In this document: piece by piece, positions 53,547 to 63,466 of the stretch
Position numbering within the stretch: position 1 is the first letter of the stretch
How the letters are laid out: each line of letters starts with the position of its first letter
Assembly: GCF_017168195.1 (NCBI RefSeq)
Contig: NZ_JADNYL010000001.1
Location: 558,001-622,000 of the forward strand
Source of the DNA: Thalassotalea sp. G2M2-11
GTDB lineage: Bacteria; Pseudomonadota; Gammaproteobacteria; Enterobacterales; Alteromonadaceae
Length of the DNA: 64,000 nt
Direction: 5' to 3'
Notes under the pieces: model-generated
What the model was told of the DNA's origin: nothing
Database searches by the model: none
Seen by the model: only the letters and a program-made list of their open reading frames with translations
Program-made: the position numbers and the translations under genes

Positions 53547-53960
53547 ATGCTTCTAACTATGGATGAAAGAAACATCATTAGATTATCGTTTGCCCAGTTA
53601 AGCAAAGGCGGTAATGATTTTGCTAAAGTTTTTTACGATAATTTATTTGAGATGGCACCATTAATTAAACCGATGTTTAAAAGTGATCGTGACACGATAG
53701 AAAAACACTTCTATGAATTAATTAGCTTCGCTGTGAATGAAGTAGAGCATTTTGAAGATTTTAAGCCTCAGTTAAGAGAACTGGGCAAAAGACATAAAGA
53801 ATACGGGGCACAAATAGAGCACTTTACCATAATAAAAACCGCATTCATGCTATCACTTCAATACAATCTTAAAGGGCAGTTTGATGAACTATCGGAAACC
53901 GCTTGGTCAAAATATGTAGATATTATTGCACAAGAAGTGATTGAAGGGATCTCAACTTAA
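53547..53960 (+). CDS. Single-domain globin
   Basis: 137 residues, strong Shine-Dalgarno GAAGGAG. Globin helices with the likely proximal histidine His83 (LGKRHKEYGAQIEHF) and conserved pattern FYDNLFEMAPLIKPMF. It resembles single-domain haemoglobins of the Vitreoscilla/flavohaemoglobin globin lineage or sensor globins, without reductase or output domain. It binds haem in the cytoplasm and might sense or detoxify oxygen or nitric oxide. Operon partner of the HDOD gene. Confidence 0.87.
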   Translation: MLLTMDERNIIRLSFAQLSKGGNDFAKVFYDNLFEMAPLIKPMFKSDRDTIEKHFYELISFAVNEVEHFEDFKPQLRELGKRHKEYGAQIEHFTIIKTAFMLSLQYNLKGQFDELSETAWSKYVDIIAQEVIEGIST

Positions 53961-54178
53961 ATGGTACTTGATAGAAACAATATGCAGTTTAACTACACTT
54001 TAAACAGTTTGTTCATGGAAGGTTGTGCAAACTAATCAAAACAAACTTAACACCCACTGATCCAATCTCACATTCAGCTTATATGCTTATCTAATTCTTA
54101 GGTTGCCTTGAATTTTTAGCTATAAGTGGTGCTGAACACTTAAATGTGCACCACGATTCATCAATCGTATTATTTAAA

Positions 54179-54195
54179 TGCACCAATTTGGTGCT
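54179..54195. promoter_or_regulatory. NtrC binding site candidate upstream of glnK
   Basis: TGCACCAATTTGGTGCT matches the NtrC consensus TGCACC-N5-GGTGCA with one mismatch. A second weaker dyad (GTGGTGC ... GCACCAC) lies at 54126-54154. The site is about 70 bp before the -24 element. The rest of 53961-54307 shows no gene. Confidence 0.75.
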
Positions 54196-54258
54196 AGCTA
54201 GTGCGTTGATACACACGATAACTTGTTATCTATCTGTTTTTGAATGAAAAAAACTATT

Positions 54259-54274
54259 TGGTACAAGTATTGAA
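54259..54274 (+). promoter_or_regulatory. Sigma-54 promoter candidate for glnK-amtB
   Basis: TGGTACAAGTATTGAA fits TGGCAC-N5-TTGCA with GA instead of GC at -12. It is correctly placed between the NtrC site and the glnK start. NtrC/sigma-54 control of glnK-amtB is well established in gammaproteobacteria. Confidence 0.65.
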
Positions 54275-54304
54275 TATTCCTATGCAAACTATAAATAGGG
54301 GTAG

Positions 54305-54646
<342 letters not shown>

Positions 54647-54656
54647 GGGGGATATC

Positions 54657-55922
54657 ATGGAACAAAATATTTTTCACTTACAATATGCCATGGATACCTT
54701 TTACTTTTTAGTATGTGGTGCTTTGGTAATGTGGATGGCTGCGGGCTTCTCAATGTTAGAAGCGGGTTTAGTAAGAGCTAAAAATACCACAGAAATTTTA
54801 ACTAAAAACGTCGCGTTATATGCGATTTCTTGCATGATGTACTTAGCCTGTGGTTATGAAATTATGTATGGCGGTGGTTTCTTTTTATCAGGTATAGAAA
54901 CGGTTGACTCAGAGGCGGTATTAAAGTCATTTGCTGAGCGTGAAGGTGGTTTTACCGGTGGCGCTATTTATTCCGCGGCTTCAGATTTCTTCTTCCAAGT
55001 CGTCTTTGTTGCAACGGCCATGTCTATCGTGTCAGGTGCGGTTGCTGAACGTATGAAGTTATGGGCATTTCTTGCATTTACTGTGGTATTAACTGCCGTG
55101 ATTTATCCAATGGAAGGTAGTTGGACTTGGGGTGGAAATGCTGTGTTTGGGCTTTATAGCTTAGGCGATTTAGGTTTTTCTGATTTTGCAGGTTCAGGTA
55201 TTGTGCATATGGCTGGTGCTTCTGCAGCGTTAGCCGGTGTTTTATTGCTGGGGGCTCGTAAAGGTAAATATGGAGCAGACGGTCGTGTAAACGCTATCCC
55301 AGGTGCTAATTTACCATTAGCGACTTTAGGTACGTTTATTTTATGGATGGGCTGGTTTGGTTTTAACGGTGGCTCAGTATTAAAGCTAGGTGATATAGGC
55401 AACTCGCATTCTGTTGCTATGGTATTTTTAAACACCAATGCTGCCGCTGCTGGTGGTGCTGTAGCTGCATTGATTTTAGCTAAAATATTATTCAAAAAAG
55501 CTGATTTAACCATGGCATTAAATGGTGCATTGGCTGGCTTAGTGGCTATTACTGCCGAACCATCAACACCAACGGCGCTGCAAGCGACAGTGTTTGGTGC
55601 GCTTGGCGGATTAATTGTTGTATTCTCAATTGTCAGTTTAGATAAATTGAAACTTGATGATCCAGTTGGTGCAATTTCTGTTCATGGTGTGGTTGGTTTG
55701 TTCGGCTTATTGATTGTACCGTTAACAAATGATGGCGCTACTTTTAGCGGGCAGCTAATTGGTGCGGCAACGATATTTGCTTGGGTATTCGTTACTAGCT
55801 TTGTCGTTTGGTATGTACTTAAAGTGACTATGGGCATTCGTGTTAGCGCTGAAGAAGAATACGAAGGCGTTGACAAAGCCGATTGTGGTATGGAAGCCTA
55901 TCCAGAATTTACTCGCGGCTAA
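54657..55922 (+). CDS. amtB: Ammonium transporter
   Basis: 421 residues, 11 membrane helices expected. Amt signatures: DTFYFLVCGALVMWMAAGFSMLEAGLVRAKN, the pore region GSWTWGG and the signature FAGSGIVHMAGASAALAG with the first pore histidine, and the second pore histidine in SVHGVVGLFG. Cotranscribed with glnK, its regulator. Terminator 28 nt after the stop. Confidence 0.95.
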   Translation: MEQNIFHLQYAMDTFYFLVCGALVMWMAAGFSMLEAGLVRAKNTTEILTKNVALYAISCMMYLACGYEIMYGGGFFLSGIETVDSEAVLKSFAEREGGFTGGAIYSAASDFFFQVVFVATAMSIVSGAVAERMKLWAFLAFTVVLTAVIYPMEGSWTWGGNAVFGLYSLGDLGFSDFAGSGIVHMAGASAALAGVLLLGARKGKYGADGRVNAIPGANLPLATLGTFILWMGWFGFNGGSVLKLGDIGNSHSVAMVFLNTNAAAAGGAVAALILAKILFKKADLTMALNGALAGLVAITAEPSTPTALQATVFGALGGLIVVFSIVSLDKLKLDDPVGAISVHGVVGLFGLLIVPLTNDGATFSGQLIGAATIFAWVFVTSFVVWYVLKVTMGIRVSAEEEYEGVDKADCGMEAYPEFTRG

Positions 55923-55949
55923 TCATTCGTTACCTGTTATTCTTGAAAG

Positions 55950-55984
55950 AAAAGCCAACAAGTATTTGCTTGTTGGCTTTTTTA
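55950..55984 (+). terminator. Terminator after amtB
   Basis: AAAAGCCAACAAG / CTTGTTGGCTTTT perfect stem with T-run. Confidence 0.92.
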
Positions 55985-56065
55985 TCTCTTAGTGATAAAC
56001 AACTACTGCTTATTCATTAAAAACGTGTAAAATTAAGCTATTAGTAATTTTTAAGTAGAACAGGT

Positions 56066-56998
56066 ATGGCAAGAGAGCAGTTCGGTATTTGTGCGGAGCC
56101 CAGTTTGCATGGCTATTATTTATTATTTAATGCTTTAGATGATAAAAATTCTCATATTCGACAAGCTTTGTCGCGCTTACCTGCGTTATTTGATAAGTAC
56201 GCGGATCGTTTTTCAGAAAGTAATTTAACGGGCGTTATTGCTATCGGAGCTAATTATTGGGATGAGTTATATCCCCATGCTCGGCCTAAAGCGTTAAAAC
56301 CGTTTAGTGAAATTAAGTGTGATGATCGAATTGCGCCGTCGGTGAATTATGATCTGTACATTGAAGTGCGCAGTGATCGCGCCGATGTCAATCATATTGT
56401 GGCGGGTAAAGTATGCGCTTTATTGGCAGATAGTGTTGAATTGATTGAGCAAGTACGCGGCTTTCGCTTTCTCGATGGACGAGATTTAACTGGCTTTGTA
56501 GATGGCACAGAAAATCCTCAAGGTCGTCATAGACGAGAAGTTGCATTGGTGGATGAACAAAGCGACCAAGCATTTTCAAGTGGCAGTTATCTACATATTC
56601 AACGTTATCGCCATAATTTAAATTTATGGAATACCCTGAAAGTAAAAGAGCAAGAAGATGTTTTTGCCCGCACTAAATTAGACAACGAAGAGTATACCAG
56701 TGAAAATAAACCACTAACGTCACATATTAAGCGTGCTGGCATTAAAGATGCCGATGGCAAAACGCTTGAAATTTTGCGTCAGAGTATGCCGTACGGTGAT
56801 ATGAAGTTACAAGGCTTAATGTTTGTTGCTTATTGTCAATCACCTGAACCATTTGAACTAATGCTCAAGAGCATGATTGAAGGTGACGTTCATGGTCATT
56901 CTGACCACCTGTTAAAATACACCCAAGCGGAAACGGGTGCAGCGTTTTTTGCACCAAGTTTGAATTTTTTAGCGACACTCGCAAAGAGCGATAATTAA
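56066..56998 (+). CDS. DyP-type haem peroxidase
   Basis: 310 residues, no signal peptide. GFVDGTENPQG is the GxxDG motif with the catalytic aspartate, followed by the conserved arginine stretch and the region YRHNLNLWNTLKVKEQEDVFARTK typical of cytoplasmic DyP (class B, YfeX-like). Proximal histidine is probably in TSHIKRA. It oxidises dyes or phenolics with peroxide in vitro; its physiological role is unclear. Confidence 0.92.
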   Translation: MAREQFGICAEPSLHGYYLLFNALDDKNSHIRQALSRLPALFDKYADRFSESNLTGVIAIGANYWDELYPHARPKALKPFSEIKCDDRIAPSVNYDLYIEVRSDRADVNHIVAGKVCALLADSVELIEQVRGFRFLDGRDLTGFVDGTENPQGRHRREVALVDEQSDQAFSSGSYLHIQRYRHNLNLWNTLKVKEQEDVFARTKLDNEEYTSENKPLTSHIKRAGIKDADGKTLEILRQSMPYGDMKLQGLMFVAYCQSPEPFELMLKSMIEGDVHGHSDHLLKYTQAETGAAFFAPSLNFLATLAKSDN

Positions 56999-57024
56999 AT
57001 TAGCGTACTGCACGCTAATGTTAT

Positions 57025-57501
57025 TTAACTGAATTTTTTAGAAAATAACTCTTCTAGACGTGTTACGGTTTTTTTTATTTCACTGATTTTAGTGGGCGCA
57101 ATAAAAACAGTGTCATCACCTGCGATAGTGCCCAACACGCCATCACTTTTACTTAAGCTATCTAATAGTCGAGCAATTAACTGAGCCGCCCCAGGACTAG
57201 TTCGTAGGATGATCATCATTTCGTTGTATTCAATATCAAGCACCAATTGACGCAATGGGCTTTGCGCTGTAGGTACGCCGAGTTCTGCGGGAAGACAGTA
57301 CACCATATCTTGACGAGCATTGCGGGTGCGAACCGCACCATATTTACTGAGCATCCGAGATATTTTTGATTGACTGATATTGTCAAAGCCTTGTGTTTTC
57401 AGTGCTTCAACAATTTCCCCTTGTGAGCCAAATTGTTCCTGTTTAAGCAAATCTTTAAATGCTTGTACTAATGCTTCTTGTTTCTGCTGAACTGTAGTCA
57501 T
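57025..57501 (-). CDS. argR: Arginine repressor
   Basis: 158 residues. N-terminal winged helix ([19 protein letters not shown]) and C-terminal arginine-binding hexamerisation domain with [13 protein letters not shown]. Divergent from mdh, as in many gammaproteobacteria. It represses arginine biosynthesis genes when bound to arginine. I found no clear ARG box pair in the shared gap; the best candidate is only a partial match. Confidence 0.95.
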   Translation of the reverse strand: MTTVQQKQEALVQAFKDLLKQEQFGSQGEIVEALKTQGFDNISQSKISRMLSKYGAVRTRNARQDMVYCLPAELGVPTAQSPLRQLVLDIEYNEMMIILRTSPGAAQLIARLLDSLSKSDGVLGTIAGDDTVFIAPTKISEIKKTVTRLEELFSKKFS

Positions 57502-57664
57502 AAAAGTTACATCTATATTGATCTGATGAATGGTTAGAATAGGTTAGTTTTATTTTATACCTAAGTATTATTCCGTTCGTGAAATTATACGCTATCCTTG
57601 TATCTCAATACACGATTAAACATTGTTTTTTGTTGTCATATGCTATATCTTTTGGCAGCAAATT

Positions 57665-57676
57665 ATTTACGTAAAT
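57665..57676. promoter_or_regulatory. Palindrome in mdh leader
   Basis: ATTTACGTAAAT, a perfect 12-bp palindrome 22 bp before the mdh start codon. Its core TTTACGTAAA is shared with the site upstream of the NSS symporter (45334). Regulator unknown. Confidence 0.3.
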
Positions 57677-57698
57677 ACTCAAATTTCGGAGACATCCA

Positions 57699-58634
57699 AT
57701 GAAAGTAGCTGTATTAGGCGCAGCTGGCGGTATCGGCCAAGCGTTATCATTATTATTAAAAACTCAATTACCGGCAGGTTCTGAGTTATCTTTATATGAC
57801 GTTGCACCAGTAGTGCCAGGTGTTGCTGTTGATCTATCTCACATCCCTACAGCGGTTAAAGTTGAAGGTTTTGGTGCTGATGATTTAGCTGATGCATTAT
57901 CAGGTGCTGATATTGTTATCATTCCTGCAGGTATGCCACGTAAGCCTGGTATGGATCGTGCTGATTTATTTGCAGTGAACGCGGGTATTATTAAGACTTT
58001 GGCTGAAGGCATTGTTGCTAATTGCCCTAAAGCATTAGTTGGTATTATCACTAACCCTGTAAATGGTACAGTTCCAATTGTTGCTGAAGTATTTAAAAAA
58101 GCAGGTACTTACGATAAAAACCGTGTATTTGGTGTAACAACATTAGATGTTATTCGTAGTGAAGCATTTATTGCTGAATTAAAAGGTTTAGACGTTGCAG
58201 ATGTTAAAGTGCCAGTGATTGGTGGTCACTCAGGTACAACAATCTTACCATTACTTTCTCAAGTAGAAGGCGCTACTTTCTCAGATGAAGAAGTGGCTGC
58301 ATTAACACCGCGTATTCAAAATGCTGGTACAGAAGTAGTAAATGCTAAAGCGGGTGGCGGTTCTGCAACTTTATCAATGGGTGCAGCAGCAGCTCGTTTT
58401 TGTATGTCTTTAGTGAAAGGTTTACAAGGTGAAAGCGTTGTTGATTATGCGTACGTTGAGGTTGAAGGTGGTGATGCCCCTTACTTTGCTCACCCTGTAC
58501 GTTTAGGTAAAAATGGTATTGAAGAAATTTTACCTTATGGTGAGTTAAGTGCATTTGAGCAAAAAGCAAAAGACGATATGCTGGCAACACTTAACAGTGA
58601 TATTCAAGAAGGTGTTGATTTTATCAACGGCTAA
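57699..58634 (+). CDS. mdh: Malate dehydrogenase (NAD)
   Basis: 311 residues, full length. NAD-binding [16 protein letters not shown], substrate arginines in [13 protein letters not shown] and [10 protein letters not shown], catalytic histidine in [23 protein letters not shown]. Converts malate and oxaloacetate in the TCA cycle. Divergent from argR. Codon use suggests high expression. Confidence 0.96.
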   Translation: MKVAVLGAAGGIGQALSLLLKTQLPAGSELSLYDVAPVVPGVAVDLSHIPTAVKVEGFGADDLADALSGADIVIIPAGMPRKPGMDRADLFAVNAGIIKTLAEGIVANCPKALVGIITNPVNGTVPIVAEVFKKAGTYDKNRVFGVTTLDVIRSEAFIAELKGLDVADVKVPVIGGHSGTTILPLLSQVEGATFSDEEVAALTPRIQNAGTEVVNAKAGGGSATLSMGAAAARFCMSLVKGLQGESVVDYAYVEVEGGDAPYFAHPVRLGKNGIEEILPYGELSAFEQKAKDDMLATLNSDIQEGVDFING

Positions 58635-58650
58635 TTGAGTCGCTCTTTAA

Positions 58651-58679
58651 AAAAAACCGCCTTCTTAGGCGGTTTTTTT
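58651..58679 (+). terminator. Terminator after mdh
   Basis: AAAAAACCGCC / GGCGGTTTTTTT stem-loop with T-run. Confidence 0.95.
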
Positions 58680-58818
58680 GATCATGCCCTTAAGAAACTG
58701 TATGTCATTGTCTTAACTTATTACTTTGATGTGTTAGCATCGGCAAAAATATAACGTTTTGTGTCTCAAAAAACTTTTAATCGCCTATAGTTAAATTAGG
58801 AAGCTGAAAGGACATGCT

Positions 58819-59514
58819 ATGAGGTTGATTTTTTGGTTTTTGTTAAGCTTTGTTTGTATTACTCCTTTAGAGGCAAGTGAGCAACCAATTTCTTTTTGTT
58901 ATGAAGAGTGGGAGCCATACTCCTTTATTGATGAAAATAATCAAGCAGTTGGGGTGAGTGTTGATTATTTAAAATACAAGCTAACTCTTGCCAACATGCA
59001 ATACAAGTTCTCTGAACTGCCTTTTCCTCGCTGTATGCAGCTAGTAAAGTCAGGAAAAATAGATTTTATTTTGCATGTTGATGAGAATGATAATTTACAG
59101 TTGATAAAGCAACCGATTGCAGATTGGGAGCTTACTTTTGCTGTTAGTGATAAAAACCCTATGTCTTTTGAACAGCTTATGCAAAGCAAAGGGCTCAATG
59201 TTTTAGTGGCTCGCTCCTATGTATACCCGGCTATTATTGAAGAAAAACTGCAACAAATGTCTGCCAATGTCATTAAAGTTTCATTTTATACTGATGAGGT
59301 GGTCGCACTAAAACGGTTATTTCATCGATTAACTGTCGGGCAAGGGCAAGCCATGGTTGTTGATCGGGTCTGGGCTGAGCAAATGATTAAAAAGCACCAC
59401 TTGCCGATTAAGCTGTTTGATCAGTTATTGGTGAGTATTCCACAATATATTGGTTACATAGCGAGTAATAAACGCAATGGGGAGCGCCTTTCTGCCGCCC
59501 TTTCTGAGCCTTAA
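58819..59514 (+). CDS. Periplasmic substrate-binding-like protein (SBP_bac_3 type)
   Basis: 231 residues with a signal peptide (ending LEASE). ISFCYEEWEPYSFIDENNQAVGVSVDYLK is the typical opening of amino-acid-binding-type proteins; LPFPRCMQLVKSGKIDFI and QAMVVDRVWAEQMIKK follow. It is slightly short at the C-terminus. No importer genes nearby; third orphan of this type in the window. Function unknown. Confidence 0.8.
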   Translation: MRLIFWFLLSFVCITPLEASEQPISFCYEEWEPYSFIDENNQAVGVSVDYLKYKLTLANMQYKFSELPFPRCMQLVKSGKIDFILHVDENDNLQLIKQPIADWELTFAVSDKNPMSFEQLMQSKGLNVLVARSYVYPAIIEEKLQQMSANVIKVSFYTDEVVALKRLFHRLTVGQGQAMVVDRVWAEQMIKKHHLPIKLFDQLLVSIPQYIGYIASNKRNGERLSAALSEP

Positions 59515-59582
59515 AAGGTTACCTTTAAGTACTGTGGGAAAGTGATAAAAGTTAAGAACCAATCACTCATACAATGAGTTAT

Positions 59583-59612
59583 AGGCCGCAGTATTAATAA
59601 TTACGGCCTTTT
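59583..59612 (+). terminator. Terminator between convergent genes
   Basis: AGGCCG ... CGGCCTTTT stem with an AT-rich interior, followed by TTTTCG; ends just before the ispB stop. Confidence 0.65.
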
Positions 59613-59622
59613 CGTTGCCAGT

Positions 59623-60594
59623 TTAAGCGCTTCTATTTGCCGCTATATGCGCCAATGCGATTAACGCTTGTTTATATTCAGACTCAGGAAGCACGGCTAG
59701 TGCGCGGATCGCTTTATCAGCTTCTTGTTCGGCAATTTTTTGGGTGTAACGTAACGAACCTGTTTGCTCCATTGCGGTGAGAATGGCGTCTAAATTATCC
59801 ATGCCATTGCAAGTTTCTATGGCTGCTTTAATCAGTTCACTTTGTTGTGTTGTCCCATGTTGCATCGCATATAATAACGGAAGAGTAGGTTTACCTTCTG
59901 CTAAGTCATCACCGACATTTTTCCCCATTTCTTTCGCGTCTGCTGTGTAATCCATAATGTCGTCAACCAGCTGGAAAGCCGTGCCGAGGTATTTACCGTA
60001 ATCAAGCATGGCTTGTTCTATGGCAGGGGATTGATTTGAAATGACGGCGGCTAAGCGAGTAGCTGCTTCAAACAACTTGGCTGTTTTACAATAAATCACC
60101 TGCATATAACTTGCTTCAGTTGTGCTGGCATCATTGCAGTTCATTAATTGTAAAACTTCGCCTTCGGCAACAATATTGGTCGCGTCGGATAAAATATCCA
60201 TGATCCTCATATTGCCTAATTGAGTCATCATCTGGAATGAACGAGTATATAAAAAGTCTCCGACTAACACACTGGCACTATTACCGAATAATGCATTGGC
60301 TGTTTCACGACCTCTGCGCATATTGGATTCATCAACCACATCATCATGTAATAAAGTAGCGGTATGAATAAATTCAATAATGGCAGCAATGTCAATGTGG
60401 TCGGTATTGGTATACCCTAATGCTCTGGCTGCCAGTACGGTTAACATGGGGCGCATTCGCTTACCACCACCGTTAACAATGTAAATGCCAAGTTGATTAA
60501 TTAAGGTTACATCTGATTGAAGTTGCGAATAGATAAGATCATTAACCGCACTCATGTCTGATTGTGCTAATGCTTGTATTTGATTGAGATCCAT
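59623..60594 (-). CDS. ispB: Octaprenyl diphosphate synthase
   Basis: 323 residues. First aspartate-rich motif LLHDDVVDESNMRRGR and second LVDDIMDYTAD of trans-polyprenyl synthases; GNSASVLVGDFLY conserved. Makes the polyprenyl tail of ubiquinone from IPP and FPP. The position divergent from rplU-rpmA is the standard gammaproteobacterial arrangement and supports IspB over IspA. The ATG at 60594 lies about 230 bp from rplU. Confidence 0.94.
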   Translation of the reverse strand: MDLNQIQALAQSDMSAVNDLIYSQLQSDVTLINQLGIYIVNGGGKRMRPMLTVLAARALGYTNTDHIDIAAIIEFIHTATLLHDDVVDESNMRRGRETANALFGNSASVLVGDFLYTRSFQMMTQLGNMRIMDILSDATNIVAEGEVLQLMNCNDASTTEASYMQVIYCKTAKLFEAATRLAAVISNQSPAIEQAMLDYGKYLGTAFQLVDDIMDYTADAKEMGKNVGDDLAEGKPTLPLLYAMQHGTTQQSELIKAAIETCNGMDNLDAILTAMEQTGSLRYTQKIAEQEADKAIRALAVLPESEYKQALIALAHIAANRSA

Positions 60595-60823
60595 AGAGCG
60601 AACGTGCTAACCCGATTTTGCAAATTGTATACGACTTTTATGGCGTTAAGTTTACACTAATTCGTTCGATAATGAAGGTTATATTCCTTGAGATAATATA
60701 TTCAATATTAATTAATATTTTTATCTCAATTATGCTTGCGATCACTTATCGCTTCGAGTAGAATTCGCGCCCTATATTTTTAAAATTTAGCGTCTATAAC
60801 AAATGACGCAGTACGGAGTAGCT

Positions 60824-61135
60824 ATGTACGCGGTATTCCAAAGCGGTGGTAAACAGCACCGTGTAACTGAAGGACAAACAGTTCGTTTAGAAAAAATCGA
60901 ACTTGAAGTTGGAGCTTCGGTTGAATTCGATAACGTTTTAATGATTGCCGATGGCGATAACATCAATGTAGGCGCGCCTTACATTGCTGGCGGTAAAGTA
61001 ACAGCAGAAGTTGTGACTCAAGGTCGTGGTGATAAAGTTAAAATTGTTAAGTTTAAACGTCGTAAGCATTCACGCAAAGAGCAGGGCCATCGCCAATGGT
61101 TCACTGAAGTGAAGATTACTGGTATTAACGGCTAA
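60824..61135 (+). CDS. rplU: 50S ribosomal protein L21
   Basis: 103 residues from the ATG at 60824, with Shine-Dalgarno GGAG; the earlier in-frame ATG at 60803 would add seven residues not found in the family. [14 protein letters not shown] opening and the basic [23 protein letters not shown] end are diagnostic. First gene of the rplU-rpmA operon. Confidence 0.97.
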   Translation: MYAVFQSGGKQHRVTEGQTVRLEKIELEVGASVEFDNVLMIADGDNINVGAPYIAGGKVTAEVVTQGRGDKVKIVKFKRRKHSRKEQGHRQWFTEVKITGING

Positions 61136-61153
61136 TTTTAGGAGCATTATAAA

Positions 61154-61411
61154 ATGGCACATAAGAAGGCAGCAGGTAGTACCAAAAACGGTCGCGATTC
61201 AGAAAGTAAACGCTTAGGTGTTAAACGTTTCGGTGGTGAGTCAGTTTTAGCGGGTAACATTATTGTTCGTCAACGTGGTACTAAGTTCCACGCAGGTGAC
61301 AACATGGGTATCGGTAAAGATCACACATTATTTGCATTAGCTGACGGTAAAGTTCAGTTTGATGTAAAAGGTCCAAAAAACCGCAAGTTTGTAAGTATTG
61401 TTGCTGAGTAA
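61154..61411 (+). CDS. rpmA: 50S ribosomal protein L27
   Basis: 85 residues. [44 protein letters not shown] are diagnostic. The N-terminus reaches the peptidyl-transferase centre. 18 bp after rplU; strong terminator follows, so obgE is at least partly separate. Confidence 0.98.
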   Translation: MAHKKAAGSTKNGRDSESKRLGVKRFGGESVLAGNIIVRQRGTKFHAGDNMGIGKDHTLFALADGKVQFDVKGPKNRKFVSIVAE

Positions 61412-61427
61412 CAGTATTTAGTCTTTG

Positions 61428-61459
61428 AAAAACCCTGCTGTTTGGCAGGGTTTTTTTTT
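61428..61459 (+). terminator. Terminator after rpmA
   Basis: AAAAACCCTGC / GCAGGG stem followed by a run of nine T's. Confidence 0.95.
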
Positions 61460-61599
61460 ATATGCAGGGTCTTAATAATAGTTCAGGTATATAAAAACTG
61501 TTCGTTTTACAGAATGGTTTAGGCTGCGCTGACGCTAATAAGATAATTATTGCGTTAAATTAACTTTTGTATCAGCTTAGTTGATATAATCGCTTATAA

Positions 61600-62796
<1,197 letters not shown>

Positions 62797-62824
62797 TTCA
62801 TCTTAGTGATCAGAACGTTAATCA

Positions 62825-62856
62825 ATGCCTGTCGTAGTTTACGATGGGCATTTTTA
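62825..62856 (+). terminator. Terminator after obgE
   Basis: AATGCC-TG-TCGTA / TACGA-TG-GGCATTTTT stem with one internal mismatch and a T-run. Confidence 0.8.
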
Positions 62857-62971
62857 TTGTCCGCACTTTTTTGCAGATTCATTTGCAACTAATGAAAAGC
62901 TAGTTCAGCATTTTTAAAGATGTCAATGCATGATAAAATTACGCCATCTTTAATCACAGTTTAGATTGTTT

Positions 62972-63463
62972 ATGACCATTCTTTCGATGATAGTTGCTCA
63001 TGCCGATAACCGTATTATCGGTAAAGACAATGACATGCCTTGGCATTTGCCAGCTGATTTAGCTTATTTCAAAAAAACAACATTAGGAAAGCCTGTGATC
63101 ATGGGGCGTAAAACCTTTGAATCTATCGGCCGTCCATTACCAGGCAGACAAAATATCGTGATTTCTCGTGATCAACAATACCATGCTCAAGGAGTAGAAA
63201 CTGCTACTTCTGTTGAACAGGCATTATCGCTTGCCGGTGATGTTGAAGAGGTCATGGTAATTGGTGGTGGAGCCATTTATGAACACTGCTTGCCCGCAGC
63301 TGATCGTTTATATATTACACATATTGATGCCGCAATTGAAGGCGATACAAAGTTCCCTTCGTATGATACAGAAAATGATTGGCAAAAAGTGAACAGTGAA
63401 ATTGTTCCCGCCGATAGTAAAAATGCTTATCAACTCGACTTTGCTGTTTATCAACGTAGGTGA
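62972..63463 (+). CDS. folA: Dihydrofolate reductase
   Basis: 163 residues from the ATG at 62972. SMIVAHADNRIIGKDNDMPWHLPADLAYFKKTT carries the substrate-binding Asp (in LPADL); NADPH-binding VIMGRKTFESIGRPLPGR and VMVIGGGAIYE follow. Reduces dihydrofolate to tetrahydrofolate with NADPH; the target of trimethoprim. The stop is 3 bp before the next start, so the two may be coupled. Confidence 0.96.
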   Translation: MTILSMIVAHADNRIIGKDNDMPWHLPADLAYFKKTTLGKPVIMGRKTFESIGRPLPGRQNIVISRDQQYHAQGVETATSVEQALSLAGDVEEVMVIGGGAIYEHCLPAADRLYITHIDAAIEGDTKFPSYDTENDWQKVNSEIVPADSKNAYQLDFAVYQRR

Positions 63464-63466
63464 ATA

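Noticed and set aside
57502-57600. Possible ARG box between argR and mdh
   Set aside because: The best stretch (near TGATGAATGGTTAGAATAG) matches only part of the consensus and has no second box at proper spacing.
60803-60823. Extended start of L21
   Set aside because: The family starts at [12 protein letters not shown], and the Shine-Dalgarno GGAG is positioned for 60824.
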